From Dawidia soli (GTDB lineage: Bacteria > Bacteroidota > Bacteroidia > Cytophagales > Cyclobacteriaceae), in the NCBI RefSeq assembly GCF_018598185.1, contig NZ_JAHESC010000058.1:1-37890 (forward strand): DNA of 37,890 nt, in the 5' to 3' direction. The position numbers and the translations under genes were made by a program. This document shows, in pieces, positions 1 through 8,227 of this stretch. The number at the start of each line of letters is the position of its first letter. The first letter of the stretch is position 1. The notes under the pieces were generated by a model. That model searched no databases, was not told the DNA's origin, and saw only the letters and a list, made by a program, of their open reading frames with translations.

Positions 1-37
1 TACTGGGATAACACCCGGGAGAGTAAGTCGTTGCCTT
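1..37 (+). rRNA. rrf: 5S rRNA, 3' end (partial)
   Basis: The first bases match the conserved 3' part of bacterial 5S rRNA: the loop-arm end CACCCGGGAGAGTAAGTCG followed by TTGCC, corresponding to the GGGAGAGTAGGTCG-type segment usual in Bacteroidota. The 5' two thirds lie outside the window. A strong intrinsic terminator follows within about 10 bases, as expected for the last gene of an rRNA operon transcribed rightward. The exact 3' end is estimated. Recognition is by pattern only, without a covariance model. Confidence 0.72.
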
Positions 38-46
38 TCTTTTAAC

Positions 47-80
47 AAAGCCTTGATAGCAATATCAAGGCTTTTTTGTT
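47..80 (+). terminator. Intrinsic terminator of the rRNA operon
   Basis: A perfect 12-bp stem (AAAGCCTTGATA at 47-58 pairs with 63-74) closes on a GCAA tetraloop and runs into TTTTTTGTTTT. It lies just after the 5S end and should end the rightward rRNA transcript. On the minus strand the same stem is followed only by a weak T-rich tract, so it may partly stop the leftward operon ending at 287 as well (inference). Bases 81-286 hold no convincing gene or RNA. Confidence 0.85.
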
Positions 81-286
81 TTATAGCCTTCGGGCAAGTG
101 GGGGTTGGAAAGGAAATATCTGAGAAAGGGACGAGCCTCCTCCAGGGTCTCTGGCCCCAGGTAGTAGCCTGCTCTTTATCCCGCTATGGCGTTAGTGAAG
201 CAAGGTTCAGCGTGACCTGCTTTAGTCCCGGTCTTGTCGAGACCCTACTATCGGGCCGCTCCTGAACGGCATGATGGATGGCAATA

Positions 287-721
287 CTACTGAATAACGC
301 CGTCGGTGATAACAATAGTGTTGTTCCCCGAATTCGGAATGATATCATACCGCCGCAACGGTACAATCGCCGGAGGCGACGTAGGATTCCCGCCAAAGTC
401 GAACGTAGACGAGCAGCACGGATCGACCATATAGAGCCCTGACGAATGCACTTCCACCGTCGAGCAAGCCTCGTACGGATGAAATGTGCAGTTCCGCTCA
501 AATGCATAGTATTCCAACGAATTGGGCACCCGGTAGAGGATCACCCCACGAACACCGATCTCATTGATATACATCCATCCCTTCGTGCGCAGGTCGTTAT
601 ACGCCGGCAGGTTCAGGTTAACAGGATAATCCGGAAAGGAAGCCGGAGCGATCGCTTCATCACTCAGATCGGAAGAGCAGGCGCCCAGCAAAAGCAGAAA
701 AAACAAAGACTTACGCATCAT
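287..721 (-). CDS. Small Rieske-like lipoprotein, ligand motif degenerate
   Basis: A 144-residue protein with a lipoprotein signal: MMRKS, a hydrophobic stretch, then a lipobox LLGAC with the lipidated Cys near residue 15, followed by SSD. The start at 721 is chosen because the signal begins there and the upstream dehydrogenase stops 1 base before it; the longer open frame to 832 lies inside that gene. The middle carries NCTFHP, EACSTVEV and DPCCSSTFDF, which line up with the two ligand loops of Rieske proteins (CxH and CPxHGSxFD). The second-loop Cys is replaced by Asp and the His by Cys, so a normal 2Fe-2S cluster is unlikely. I recall similar small Cys-rich lipoproteins in Bacteroidota. 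It is probably envelope-located; function unknown. Confidence 0.75.
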   Translation of the reverse strand: MMRKSLFFLLLLGACSSDLSDEAIAPASFPDYPVNLNLPAYNDLRTKGWMYINEIGVRGVILYRVPNSLEYYAFERNCTFHPYEACSTVEVHSSGLYMVDPCCSSTFDFGGNPTSPPAIVPLRRYDIIPNSGNNTIVITDGVIQ

Positions 722-722
722 A

Positions 723-1586
723 CTATTTCGGAAGGTCCGGGTAATCATAAAACCCCTTTCCGGTCTTGCGCCCCAACTGCCCCGAAGCAATCTTTTGTTG
801 CTGCAGGCGGCTGGGCCGGAACTTAGGATCATGATGAAAGCCCCTGAAAATCGTTTCGGTTACAGCATAGTTAATATCGATGCCGATCAGGTCCATCAAA
901 GCAAACGGCCCCATACGAAAGCCCGTAGCGTGTAATAGCTGATCGATACCCTCGATCGTACACACCCGCTCTTCGGCCAGCTTCAGAGACTCGGTGTAAT
1001 AATGCCGGGCTACGCGATTAACGATGAACCCGGGCGAGTCGGCCGCCAGTACGGCTGTCTTATGTATACGCTGGCAAAAGTCTTTTAGTGTGTTGACGGT
1101 CGAATCACTCGTCGCGGTGCCGCGGATGATCTCCACCAGCTTCATAGTTGTGGCGGGATTAAAGAAATGAAGTCCGGCAAACTGCCCCGGATATTTCAGC
1201 GGCGCGGCAATCTGCGTAATGGCAATGGAGGATGTGTTGCTGGTGAGAATACAATGCGGGTCGTTCAGCTTCTCTACCTCTACCAACAATTTCTGTTTTA
1301 CCTCCAGTTTTTCAATGACCGCCTCGATGACCAGGTCTACCTGCAGTAACCGGAAGTCGCTGGTAGGAACAATGTTCTGTAAGGCAGCCTCGCGCTGGCC
1401 GGCAGTGATCTTCTCTTTTTGAACCGACACGTCCAGGCTGTGCGCAATAGCATGTACCGCGCCCTTGACGAGCTCGGGTTGAATGTCGTACAGAAGGACT
1501 TTAAAGCCGGCCTGGGCGCATAATTGCGCAATGCCCTGTCCCATGGTTCCTGCTCCTATTACCGCTATGTGCTGAATAGGAGCCAT
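723..1586 (-). CDS. hbd: 3-hydroxybutyryl-CoA dehydrogenase family protein
   Basis: A 287-residue NAD-dependent 3-hydroxyacyl-CoA dehydrogenase, the usual length for single-function Hbd/PaaH enzymes. Seen: the Rossmann motif GAGTMGQG at residues 11-18, SNTSS near 116-120, GLHFFNP with the catalytic His140, the domain linker DSPGFIVNR at 183-191, and the C-terminal signature GRKTGKGFYDY near 272-282. It oxidises (S)-3-hydroxyacyl-CoA to 3-ketoacyl-CoA in the cytosol, or runs the reverse reaction. It sits 2 bases after pheS and 1 base before the lipoprotein gene, so all three are probably co-transcribed. Whether it serves fatty-acid, butyrate or phenylacetate metabolism cannot be told from this context. 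Confidence 0.93.
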   Translation of the reverse strand: MAPIQHIAVIGAGTMGQGIAQLCAQAGFKVLLYDIQPELVKGAVHAIAHSLDVSVQKEKITAGQREAALQNIVPTSDFRLLQVDLVIEAVIEKLEVKQKLLVEVEKLNDPHCILTSNTSSIAITQIAAPLKYPGQFAGLHFFNPATTMKLVEIIRGTATSDSTVNTLKDFCQRIHKTAVLAADSPGFIVNRVARHYYTESLKLAEERVCTIEGIDQLLHATGFRMGPFALMDLIGIDINYAVTETIFRGFHHDPKFRPSRLQQQKIASGQLGRKTGKGFYDYPDLPK

Positions 1587-1588
1587 GG

Positions 1589-2632
1589 TTACGCGATGCC
1601 GCTGGTGTTGAATTGTTTCAGAAAGCGGATGTCATTTTCAGAGTACAACCGCAGGTCGTTGACCCGGTAGCGTAGCTGCGTCACACGCTCGATGCCCATG
1701 CCAAAGGCGAAGCCGGTGTATTCCTCCGGATCAATGCCGCAGTTGCGCAGCACATTGGGATGGACCATGCCGGCACCGGCAATTTCCACCCACCCGCTGC
1801 GCTTACACACCACGCAGCCCTCGCCTTTACAGATCAGGCAGGTCACGTCGATCTCGGCGCTGGGCTCCGTAAACGGGAAGAAAGAAGGGCGGAGCCGTAA
1901 CTTAACATCTTTGCCATACATCTCTTTGGCAAAGTGGAATATCGTCTGTTTCAGATCAGCAAAGCTGACGTTCTTATCCACATACAAGCCTTCAACCTGG
2001 TGAAAGAAGCAGTGCGCACGCGCCGAGATGGCCTCGTTGCGATACACCCGTCCCGGCATGATCGCACGGATCGGCGGTTTCTGCGACTTCATCAAACGGA
2101 TCTGTACGTTGGAAGTATGCGTACGCAGCAGCACGTCCTGTGGCGCACCGGCAACGCCTTTCTTTTCAATGAAGAACGTATCCTGCATTTCGCGTGCAGG
2201 GTGGTTCTCGGGGAAGTTCAGAGCAGAGAAATTATGCCAGTCGTCTTCAATCTCCGGACCATCCGCCACGTTAAAGCCCAGCCGCTCGAAGATCTCGATG
2301 ATGCGGTAGCGTGTCAGGGTCAGTGGATGCAGGTTGCCCGTAGTGTTGGGAACGGGGGGCAACGTCAGGTCCAGGGCGTTGGCGGAAGCGGTGGAAGTCT
2401 CCACCTGCTCTTGCAGGGCACTCAGCTTCGCTTCAGCTGCCTGCTTCAGCTCGTTCAGGATCTTTCCGGCCGTTTTCTTTTGCTCGACAGGCATCTGCTT
2501 GAGCTCTTCAAACAGCTCGCCCACGACACCTTTCTTGCTGGTATACCGCAGGCGGTACGCTTCCACACCCGCCTTGTCCGTGGCGTTGTAAGCGTTGATC
2601 TCCTGCAATAACGTCTGAATCCTTTCTTCCAT
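1589..2632 (-). CDS. pheS: Phenylalanine-tRNA ligase alpha subunit
   Basis: A 347-residue class II aminoacyl-tRNA synthetase subunit of standard length. An N-terminal coiled-coil arm (about residues 1-85) is followed by the catalytic core with NFPENHPAREMQDTFF, motif 2 (GRVYRNEAISARAHCFFHQ) and motif 3 (GFAFGMGIERVTQLRY). Before motif 3 there are two CxxC pairs, CLIC and CVVC, a common feature of this subunit. With PheT, encoded elsewhere, it charges tRNA-Phe in the cytosol. A Bacteroidota-type promoter lies about 20 bases upstream, so it is probably expressed apart from the polysaccharide operon it follows. Confidence 0.97.
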   Translation of the reverse strand: MEERIQTLLQEINAYNATDKAGVEAYRLRYTSKKGVVGELFEELKQMPVEQKKTAGKILNELKQAAEAKLSALQEQVETSTASANALDLTLPPVPNTTGNLHPLTLTRYRIIEIFERLGFNVADGPEIEDDWHNFSALNFPENHPAREMQDTFFIEKKGVAGAPQDVLLRTHTSNVQIRLMKSQKPPIRAIMPGRVYRNEAISARAHCFFHQVEGLYVDKNVSFADLKQTIFHFAKEMYGKDVKLRLRPSFFPFTEPSAEIDVTCLICKGEGCVVCKRSGWVEIAGAGMVHPNVLRNCGIDPEEYTGFAFGMGIERVTQLRYRVNDLRLYSENDIRFLKQFNTSGIA

Positions 2633-2651
2633 TACACCAATGCGTAAGCCT

Positions 2652-2682
2652 CAAAAATACAATATTGCGCTGGAATCCCTAA
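2652..2682 (-). promoter_or_regulatory. Putative Bacteroidota-type promoter of pheS
   Basis: On the minus strand TTAG (2682-2679), a 19-base spacer and TATTTTTG (2659-2652) fit the Bacteroidota sigma-factor consensus TTTG-N19-TAnnTTTG, with one mismatch in the -33 box and a perfect -7 box. The -7 box ends about 20 bases before the pheS ATG. The -33 box overlaps the wecA stop codon. This would let pheS be transcribed independently. Sequence match only. Confidence 0.55.
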
Positions 2683-3782
2683 CCTTCTTCCTCTTCAACT
2701 TCCCGCTCCTCGATCTCCCGCTCGTCGACCTCTTTCGTAGAAAGTCGTCCGAGGATCATTCGGTCGAGCGTCACACTGAGGATAAAAGATAACACGATCA
2801 CTCCCGTCAACACATAACGCTCCGAGAAATCGCGGAAGATCAGGGCCAGGCCGATGTACACCACCTGGGTGGCACCCAGGATTATGGTGGTGCGGCCGTG
2901 TGTCATACCCAGGCGCATGATGGCGTGGTGCACGTGGCTCTTGTCGGGCTTGAACGGCGACTGCCCTTTCAGCAAGCGCAGAATGACAATGCGCAACGTA
3001 TCCACCAGGGGGATAATGATAAAGCACGATGCCGTCGCGACCGACGCGTTGAATTTGTACGGCGAGTATTCCGACAGATTGTAGTTCAGGTCGATAAACC
3101 GGATGGTCAATATGGCGAGCATCATCCCGATCACCAGCGCCCCCGTATCGCCCATGAAGACTTCGGACGGCTCCCAGTTAAAGATCAGGAATGCAAATAT
3201 GGCACCCACCATCGCGAACGACAGAATGGAAAAGATCGAATCGTTGATCAAAAAGAACCACGTACCAAAACCGGTCAGCGCCAGGATGGCAATCGTCCCC
3301 GCCAGACCATCCAGACCGTCGATCAGGTTAAAAGAGTTTGTTATCACGATGATCGTAAAATACGTCAGCATATAGCTGATGATGTCGGGCAGCTCGTGCA
3401 CGCCAAACAAACCATAGAACGACTTGATGCGAAGGTCAAACAAAAAGATCAGCAGCGATGCCGCCATGATCTGCCCCATCAGTTTGATCATGGCCCGCAG
3501 CGGAACTAAGTCGTCGCGCACCCCGATAAAGAATATGACAAAAAGGGCTACGAGGATAAATTTGATATTGCCCCAACTCTGGATGTCGATCCAGATCAGA
3601 GACGAAATAAAAAAGCCCAGGAAAATGGCAATACCCCCCATTGAAGGCGTATCGCGTTTGTGGATCTTCCGACGGCCGGGGATATCCACCAGTTTTTTCC
3701 GCAAAGAGAACTTGATGATCACCGGAACGATCAGGAAAGCTATAACAAACGAAGTAATTGCAGCGGCTAGCTGGATTGCCAT
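2679..3782 (-). CDS. wecA: WecA/TagO-type undecaprenyl-phosphate sugar-1-phosphate transferase
   Basis: A 367-residue multi-pass membrane enzyme of the MraY/WecA family. It moves a HexNAc-1-phosphate from its UDP-sugar to undecaprenyl phosphate at the inner face of the membrane, starting repeat-unit assembly. Seen: the substrate loop RRKIHKRDTPSMGG (38-50), the Asp pair in GVRDDL (D90, D91), NLIDGLDGLAG (about 152-162), FMGDTGAL (209-216) and the His motif KSHVHHAI. About ten hydrophobic segments are present. The start at 3782 is preferred because the longer frame to 3863 would run into the upstream aminotransferase and adds a non-membrane leader. The tail is strikingly acidic (EREIEEREVEEEEG). 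It is the last gene of the run, and a possible promoter box lies just upstream. Confidence 0.92.
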   Translation of the reverse strand: MAIQLAAAITSFVIAFLIVPVIIKFSLRKKLVDIPGRRKIHKRDTPSMGGIAIFLGFFISSLIWIDIQSWGNIKFILVALFVIFFIGVRDDLVPLRAMIKLMGQIMAASLLIFLFDLRIKSFYGLFGVHELPDIISYMLTYFTIIVITNSFNLIDGLDGLAGTIAILALTGFGTWFFLINDSIFSILSFAMVGAIFAFLIFNWEPSEVFMGDTGALVIGMMLAILTIRFIDLNYNLSEYSPYKFNASVATASCFIIIPLVDTLRIVILRLLKGQSPFKPDKSHVHHAIMRLGMTHGRTTIILGATQVVYIGLALIFRDFSERYVLTGVIVLSFILSVTLDRMILGRLSTKEVDEREIEEREVEEEEG

Positions 3783-3798
3783 AAAATCAAATAACGAG

Positions 3799-3806
3799 CA
3801 AAAATA
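3799..3806 (-). promoter_or_regulatory. Possible -7 box upstream of wecA
   Basis: On the minus strand TATTTTTG is a perfect match to the Bacteroidota -7 consensus TAnnTTTG. It lies in an AT-rich 38-base gap, 16 bases before the wecA ATG. No good TTTG -33 box is placed 19-21 bases upstream, so this may be a weak internal promoter or chance. Confidence 0.35.
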
Positions 3807-3820
3807 AAGGTTTTGTACAT

Positions 3821-4936
3821 TTAAACGCCGTGTTTGGCGTAAAAGTCGAGGATGTTTTTGCACACATACCGCACCTGTTCTTCCGTCAGTTCGGGGTAGA
3901 TGGGCAAAGACAACACCTCACCCTGCAACCTGCTGGACACGGGAAAATCCTCCGGATGATGGCCCAGGGAATGATACGCCGGCAGATTGGGAAGCGCCAC
4001 TGGGTAATGAACGACGGTTAGGATGCCGTTGGCCTCCAGATATTGTTTTAACGCATCGCGGTGCCTGGCCCGGATGGCGTAAATGTGATACGTATGAACC
4101 GTATCGGGCCGTACCACCGGCAACACAATTTCCTCCACCCCCTGCAGCAAGCCTTTGTATAGATCGGACAGCGCTATACGCCGCGCATTCCAGCGAGGCA
4201 GATGCCTTAGCTTGACCGAAAGGATCGCGGCTTGCAAAGCATCCAGCCGGCTGTTGAACCCTTCAAAAAGATGATCGTCTTTTACCAGGGCGCCATGGTT
4301 GGCCAGCCGGCGCATGCGTTGCGCGAGTGTTTCGTGACGGGTGACGATACACCCGGCGTCGCCGTAGGCACCTAAATTTTTGGTCGGGTAAAAACTAAAG
4401 GCCGCAGCATCACCCCACGTGCCCGCATAACGTTCGCCGTCCCGGGTGAAGTGCGCCTGGGCGCAGTCTTCGATCAGGTGCAGTGTGTGTTGCCGGCAGA
4501 GCGCCGCCAAAGCAGCCATCGGCGCCGACTGCCCGTACAGATGAACCACCACGACGGCAGCCGTGCGGTCCGTGATCTTCTCGGCAACCCGCAGCGGGTC
4601 TAACGTATAGGTCACAGGATCTACGTCGCAGAAGACAACCCGTGCACCGGCTTGCGTAATGGTTTCCGCCGAAGAGATCCAGCTCATCGCCGGTGTAATG
4701 ACCTCGGCCCCCGCCGGTAGGTCAAGCGCAGCGAGGATGGTATACAAGGCATCCGTGCCGTTACCGACGCCGATGCAGTGATTGATCTGCAACGCCTTGG
4801 CAAACTGCGCCTCAAACCCCTTAACGGCATGCCCCCCGATATACGACGCCTGCAACAGCACATCTTTCACCTCCGTGTCTACTTCCGGTTGGATGGACAT
4901 ATACTGCGCATGCAGATCGATAAAGGGAACCTTCAT
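3821..4936 (-). CDS. DegT/DnrJ/EryC1 family sugar aminotransferase
   Basis: A 371-residue PLP-dependent sugar-nucleotide aminotransferase. Seen: VPFIDLHAQY at the N-terminus, GVGNGTDALY (56-65), HLYGQSAPM near 132-140, IEDCAQAH (about 155-162), and the PLP-binding Lys186 in SFYPTKNLGAYGDAG. The start at 4936 gives an ATGA overlap with the upstream wecG-like stop, which argues for translational coupling and against the longer frame to 4963. The family transfers an amino group from glutamate to a 3- or 4-keto sugar nucleotide. The KNLGAYGDAG type resembles FdtB/QdtB and WbpE enzymes (3-amino sugars). It is a paralogue of the aminotransferase at 24916-26040. No dedicated ketoisomerase or dehydratase lies beside it, so its substrate is unclear. 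Confidence 0.9.
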   Translation of the reverse strand: MKVPFIDLHAQYMSIQPEVDTEVKDVLLQASYIGGHAVKGFEAQFAKALQINHCIGVGNGTDALYTILAALDLPAGAEVITPAMSWISSAETITQAGARVVFCDVDPVTYTLDPLRVAEKITDRTAAVVVVHLYGQSAPMAALAALCRQHTLHLIEDCAQAHFTRDGERYAGTWGDAAAFSFYPTKNLGAYGDAGCIVTRHETLAQRMRRLANHGALVKDDHLFEGFNSRLDALQAAILSVKLRHLPRWNARRIALSDLYKGLLQGVEEIVLPVVRPDTVHTYHIYAIRARHRDALKQYLEANGILTVVHYPVALPNLPAYHSLGHHPEDFPVSSRLQGEVLSLPIYPELTEEQVRYVCKNILDFYAKHGV

Positions 4937-5706
4937 TGCACCGTATCCTTTCGTGTTTTCCATACTGCCTTGACGAACCGGAAGTTACTGGTAGTGGCCC
5001 GCTCGAAGAGACGCAGCGGTTCTAAAAAGAACCGGAACAACCATTCCAGGTAAAACTTCCGGAAGATGTAGGGCGCCACCAGGTTTTTACCGGCAAAGAA
5101 GTCAAAGGCACCACCGCAGGTAAAGAACGCCTTTGCCTGTACATCGGCGATGTTTTCTTTTACCCACGTTTCCTGGAAAGGCATACCGAAGCCCACAAGG
5201 ATCACATCCGGCTTCACGGCATTGATGTGGTCGATCACGATCTTGTTCTGTGGACTGCTTTTTTTCTTGTCGAAGTAGCCGTGGTGATGGCCCACGATGC
5301 GAATGTTAGGCTCGAAGGCTTGTATGCGGCCGATGGCCTTTTGCAAGGTGGTCTCTTCCGAACCGAGAAAGTATATCGTGAAATTATTTTGTGCCAGAAA
5401 ACGGGCAAAGCTCCAAAACCATACGTTGTAAGCGATCTTCTGCGGCACCGGCTGCCGGGTAAGCTTGGCCGCTAATTGTACACCGGCCCCATCGCACATC
5501 ACATAATCCACGGTGTTGTTGAAGAACTCTACCAGCCACGGGTCCGTTGTATTGGCCAGCTCAATCAGACGGGCGTTGGCGTGCAGGAACATCTTTCGGT
5601 CCGGTCCCTGAATGGTTTGCTTAACCTGCTCGTGCAACGAATCCACCGTAAAGAGGTGTACAGGAATGTTGGCTATAGAAATTTTCGGTATCATGTCGTT
5701 CGTCAT
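4933..5706 (-). CDS. WecG/TagA/CpsF family glycosyltransferase (GT26)
   Basis: A 257-residue glycosyltransferase. Family features: HANARLIELANTTDPWL (about 41-57), the catalytic-region Asp in VMCDGAGVQLAAKL (about 69-82), FLGSEE (about 114-119), DVILVGFGMPFQETW (about 168-182), TCGGAFDFFAGK and the C-terminal membrane-associating segment FYLEWLFRFFLEPLRLFER. Family members use UDP-ManNAc or UDP-ManNAcA to add the second sugar onto a GlcNAc-diphosphate-lipid at the cytoplasmic face. Paired with the WecA-type enzyme of the same operon it probably adds the second residue of the repeat unit. The sugar could be the di-N-acetylated uronic acid made by the genes at 23411-27301 (inference). It overlaps the next gene by 4 bases. 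Confidence 0.9.
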   Translation of the reverse strand: MTNDMIPKISIANIPVHLFTVDSLHEQVKQTIQGPDRKMFLHANARLIELANTTDPWLVEFFNNTVDYVMCDGAGVQLAAKLTRQPVPQKIAYNVWFWSFARFLAQNNFTIYFLGSEETTLQKAIGRIQAFEPNIRIVGHHHGYFDKKKSSPQNKIVIDHINAVKPDVILVGFGMPFQETWVKENIADVQAKAFFTCGGAFDFFAGKNLVAPYIFRKFYLEWLFRFFLEPLRLFERATTSNFRFVKAVWKTRKDTVQ

Positions 5707-5709
5707 ACG

Positions 5710-6966
5710 TCAGGCGGTTAACTTCCCGGGTTGATGTTGGTGATGGATGTGTCCCCAATACAGGGAAGCCACAAAGCAAAATAACGTAACACCCTTTTGA
5801 ACGTTCAAAAAACATTCCGTCAGGCATACCGCCAGAAAAACGAAAAAAGCAATGCTGAAAAGAAGGTCGCGCGTTTTCAGGCTCTGGTAAAGCGGAGATA
5901 CCAGGCACAACAGCGTTATGCCCAGCCCCAGGAGGCCAACCTTTGCCCAAACGTCGAGGTATTGGTTGTGAGCACTATAATTACGAAGCTCTTCCAGTCG
6001 GCCGAGTCCCTCATAACAGGCATTCATCCTGGCCTGTACATCGCCAATACCATGCCCCACCCACGGACTCTCCCGGATCACACCCGCCGCACAACCCCAG
6101 TGCAAGGTACGGTAGTCTGCAGCTCCGTCCCGCCCCGAAGCGGCATGTACAACGCCATCGAAAGCGGACTTAAAACGCCAGTAAATAACGGGAGTGTTAT
6201 ACGCCGCGACCAATAGCAATACAATACCGCCCACCCGCACCAGCAGCTGCCGTCTGGAGTTGAGCTTGTACACAAAGGCCAGCGCCAGCGCCACCACAAA
6301 AAAGATCACCAGACCGATCTTGGCGCCCAGCAGAATAAGAAACACAAAAAGGAACAGCAGGATAAAACCGTATACTACTTTATTCGGCACCGTCGAAAAG
6401 TCCCCCCGCAGGAGCAACGTAAAGAATGCAAGCAACGTTACCGCCGCAAAATAGGTGGGGTGCAGCCCGATGTACCGGGTCAGGTTGCTATAAGAATATT
6501 CCCAGGTAAAGAAGCGGTCGAACGAGATGTCATTTGCGTGAAAGTGCAGGACGTTCTGCACCAGGCAATAGACCGCAGCACCGCAGGTGGTGGCGACGAG
6601 TAATATGCCGATCGTTCGGAGCGCTTTGGCATTGAGCGTCGCGGCCGTGGCAAACAGTACCGGAAACAGCAGGAAGTATATACCGGTTTCAAGGATCTTA
6701 AAGGCGTAACGCCGATCCTCGCTATAGAGCATGCCGATCAGCAACACCCCGTAATACGCCGGGTATAGCCAAAGCGCTTTGCTGGCCTTCGCCTTCTTCA
6801 CCTTGGCTGACAGCGGATTGCTGAGCAGGCCCAGCGCGCAAAGCACGAGGATGCTGAAGTTTGCCCACTTCACCGAAAAAGGGTACAACACCATGAACGC
6901 ATAGATGCTGTACGGCAGCATGCGCTCCGCAAAACGATGCACCTTGTCAGGCAATGCTACGCTCAT
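5710..6966 (-). CDS. O-antigen ligase/polymerase-type membrane protein (first of two)
   Basis: A 418-residue polytopic protein with about ten hydrophobic segments. It has the Wzy_C/WaaL signature in a long periplasmic loop: GHGIGDV near residue 306 and SAHNQYLDVWAKVGLLGLG soon after, containing the conserved HNxYL. Such proteins polymerise lipid-linked repeat units or ligate finished glycan to lipid A-core or protein, in the periplasm. A near neighbour of the same class starts 20 bases inside this gene's 5' side, so one of the pair probably polymerises and the other ligates; sequence alone does not say which. It is preceded and followed by very short junctions, consistent with one operon. Confidence 0.85.
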   Translation of the reverse strand: MSVALPDKVHRFAERMLPYSIYAFMVLYPFSVKWANFSILVLCALGLLSNPLSAKVKKAKASKALWLYPAYYGVLLIGMLYSEDRRYAFKILETGIYFLLFPVLFATAATLNAKALRTIGILLVATTCGAAVYCLVQNVLHFHANDISFDRFFTWEYSYSNLTRYIGLHPTYFAAVTLLAFFTLLLRGDFSTVPNKVVYGFILLFLFVFLILLGAKIGLVIFFVVALALAFVYKLNSRRQLLVRVGGIVLLLVAAYNTPVIYWRFKSAFDGVVHAASGRDGAADYRTLHWGCAAGVIRESPWVGHGIGDVQARMNACYEGLGRLEELRNYSAHNQYLDVWAKVGLLGLGITLLCLVSPLYQSLKTRDLLFSIAFFVFLAVCLTECFLNVQKGVTLFCFVASLYWGHIHHQHQPGKLTA

Positions 6967-8227
6967 GTTTCTTCAGGTATACCGTTTTGCAATAACTCAC
7001 CAGGAAAAGAATGCCCAACGACATCGACAACTGGTCGATCATGTTTTCGGAAAGCATGGCAAAAAGCAGGCTGTAGATATAATACCGGAAATACCGGACC
7101 TTCGGATCGACTTTTTCGAGTGACCGCAGGTAACGCAACACAGCCCGCAGGCAGATAAAGAACAGGATCAATCCCAACAACCCAAAATCCACCAATACGG
7201 CAAGATAGTCGTTGTGAGTGCCCGGCGCCTCAAAGATCCCGGTCAGGCTACCGGGGTATCCGTTCAGGAAGATGGACCGGTGCGTGCCGATGCCCAGGCC
7301 GAAGAGCCACTTGAGCGGCGAGTCGAGCAGGGAGATATAGGAAGTCCACGCTTCCCACCGCCACAGGATAGAAGAGCCCGAGTGCAGCTCGAAGGTGTCT
7401 GTATTGAACAATATCGCGAGGCGATCCTGGATCGCATCAAGCTTGATCACAAACGCCGCCAATGCCATGGGAACGATCACCACGGTAGCATAGTAGAAAA
7501 GTTTGCTTTTATACCACCGGTTCGATACACCTACATAAAATAGAAAGAGCAGGTGGGCGAGCGTCATCGTAATACTGCCGGTATACAGCAAGATCACGTA
7601 TTGCGCCAGCAGCAGCAGCCAGAACTTCGGACCTTTCTCCTGTACGTACAGCACGATCGTGATGACGATAAAGAAATGCATGAACGCCGCCAGCGTGTTG
7701 GGATTGCCAAAGGGACCGATGAGGCGATCCACCCCCTGGATGTTTTCAAAGCTCGACGTTGCGATCTGCAAAAATGTGATCAGAAAGATGAGCAGAATAG
7801 CCGGGAGGTAAAAGATCGATTTAATACGATGCAGGTCGCGCTCCGAGCGCACGAAGTTCCAAAAGAAAATGGCGATCAGGATCTCCATCAGGTAACGCAT
7901 GATCACCACGCCGATGCCCGTATAGCTCATGCCCACCTGATGAAAGGTGTGCACCGCCCAGCCAGTATAAAACACCATCAACAGCGCCACGGCCACCAGT
8001 ACTTGCTGCAGCGCAAACCGGACCTGAAGCTTTCTGCGAAAAACAATGCCACCCGTCATCATCAGGATCAGCAACGCCGACGCTATGCGATTGTAGTCGT
8101 TCTCCGGCAACTCCGCCCAGCCTACGGCCGTAATAGAACGCGGCAACTCGGTGAAAAGGCGTATCAGCAATACCCAGAGTACCGTCATGAAGAAAAAAGC
8201 GTTAGCAGAATACGAGTAGCTACGCAT
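6947..8227 (-). CDS. O-antigen ligase/polymerase-type membrane protein (second of two)
   Basis: A 426-residue polytopic protein with roughly ten to twelve hydrophobic segments. Its large periplasmic loop includes LFGLGIGTHRS (about 305-315) and APGTHNDYLAVLVDFGLLGL (about 333-352), the GxGxG...HNxYL pattern of Wzy_C/WaaL proteins. It overlaps the downstream homologue by 20 bases and the upstream glycosyltransferase stop by 8 bases. It is only distantly similar to its neighbour, so this is not a recent tandem duplication. Likely roles are repeat-unit polymerase (Wzy) or O-antigen/S-layer glycan ligase; I cannot choose. Confidence 0.85.
   Translation of the reverse strand: MRSYSYSANAFFFMTVLWVLLIRLFTELPRSITAVGWAELPENDYNRIASALLILMMTGGIVFRRKLQVRFALQQVLVAVALLMVFYTGWAVHTFHQVGMSYTGIGVVIMRYLMEILIAIFFWNFVRSERDLHRIKSIFYLPAILLIFLITFLQIATSSFENIQGVDRLIGPFGNPNTLAAFMHFFIVITIVLYVQEKGPKFWLLLLAQYVILLYTGSITMTLAHLLFLFYVGVSNRWYKSKLFYYATVVIVPMALAAFVIKLDAIQDRLAILFNTDTFELHSGSSILWRWEAWTSYISLLDSPLKWLFGLGIGTHRSIFLNGYPGSLTGIFEAPGTHNDYLAVLVDFGLLGLILFFICLRAVLRYLRSLEKVDPKVRYFRYYIYSLLFAMLSENMIDQLSMSLGILFLVSYCKTVYLKKHERSIA

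Noticed and set aside
53-265. A 70-codon + strand frame after the rRNA terminator.
   Set aside because: It starts inside the terminator stem and has no ribosome binding site or homology I can see; the region is better left as intergenic.
1934-2611. A 225-codon + strand frame antisense to pheS.
   Set aside because: It lies wholly inside pheS, shows no recognisable motif and has no promoter or start signal.
5710-8227. Tandem duplication of one O-antigen polymerase gene.
   Set aside because: The two proteins share only the short HNxYL-type signature and otherwise align poorly by eye.
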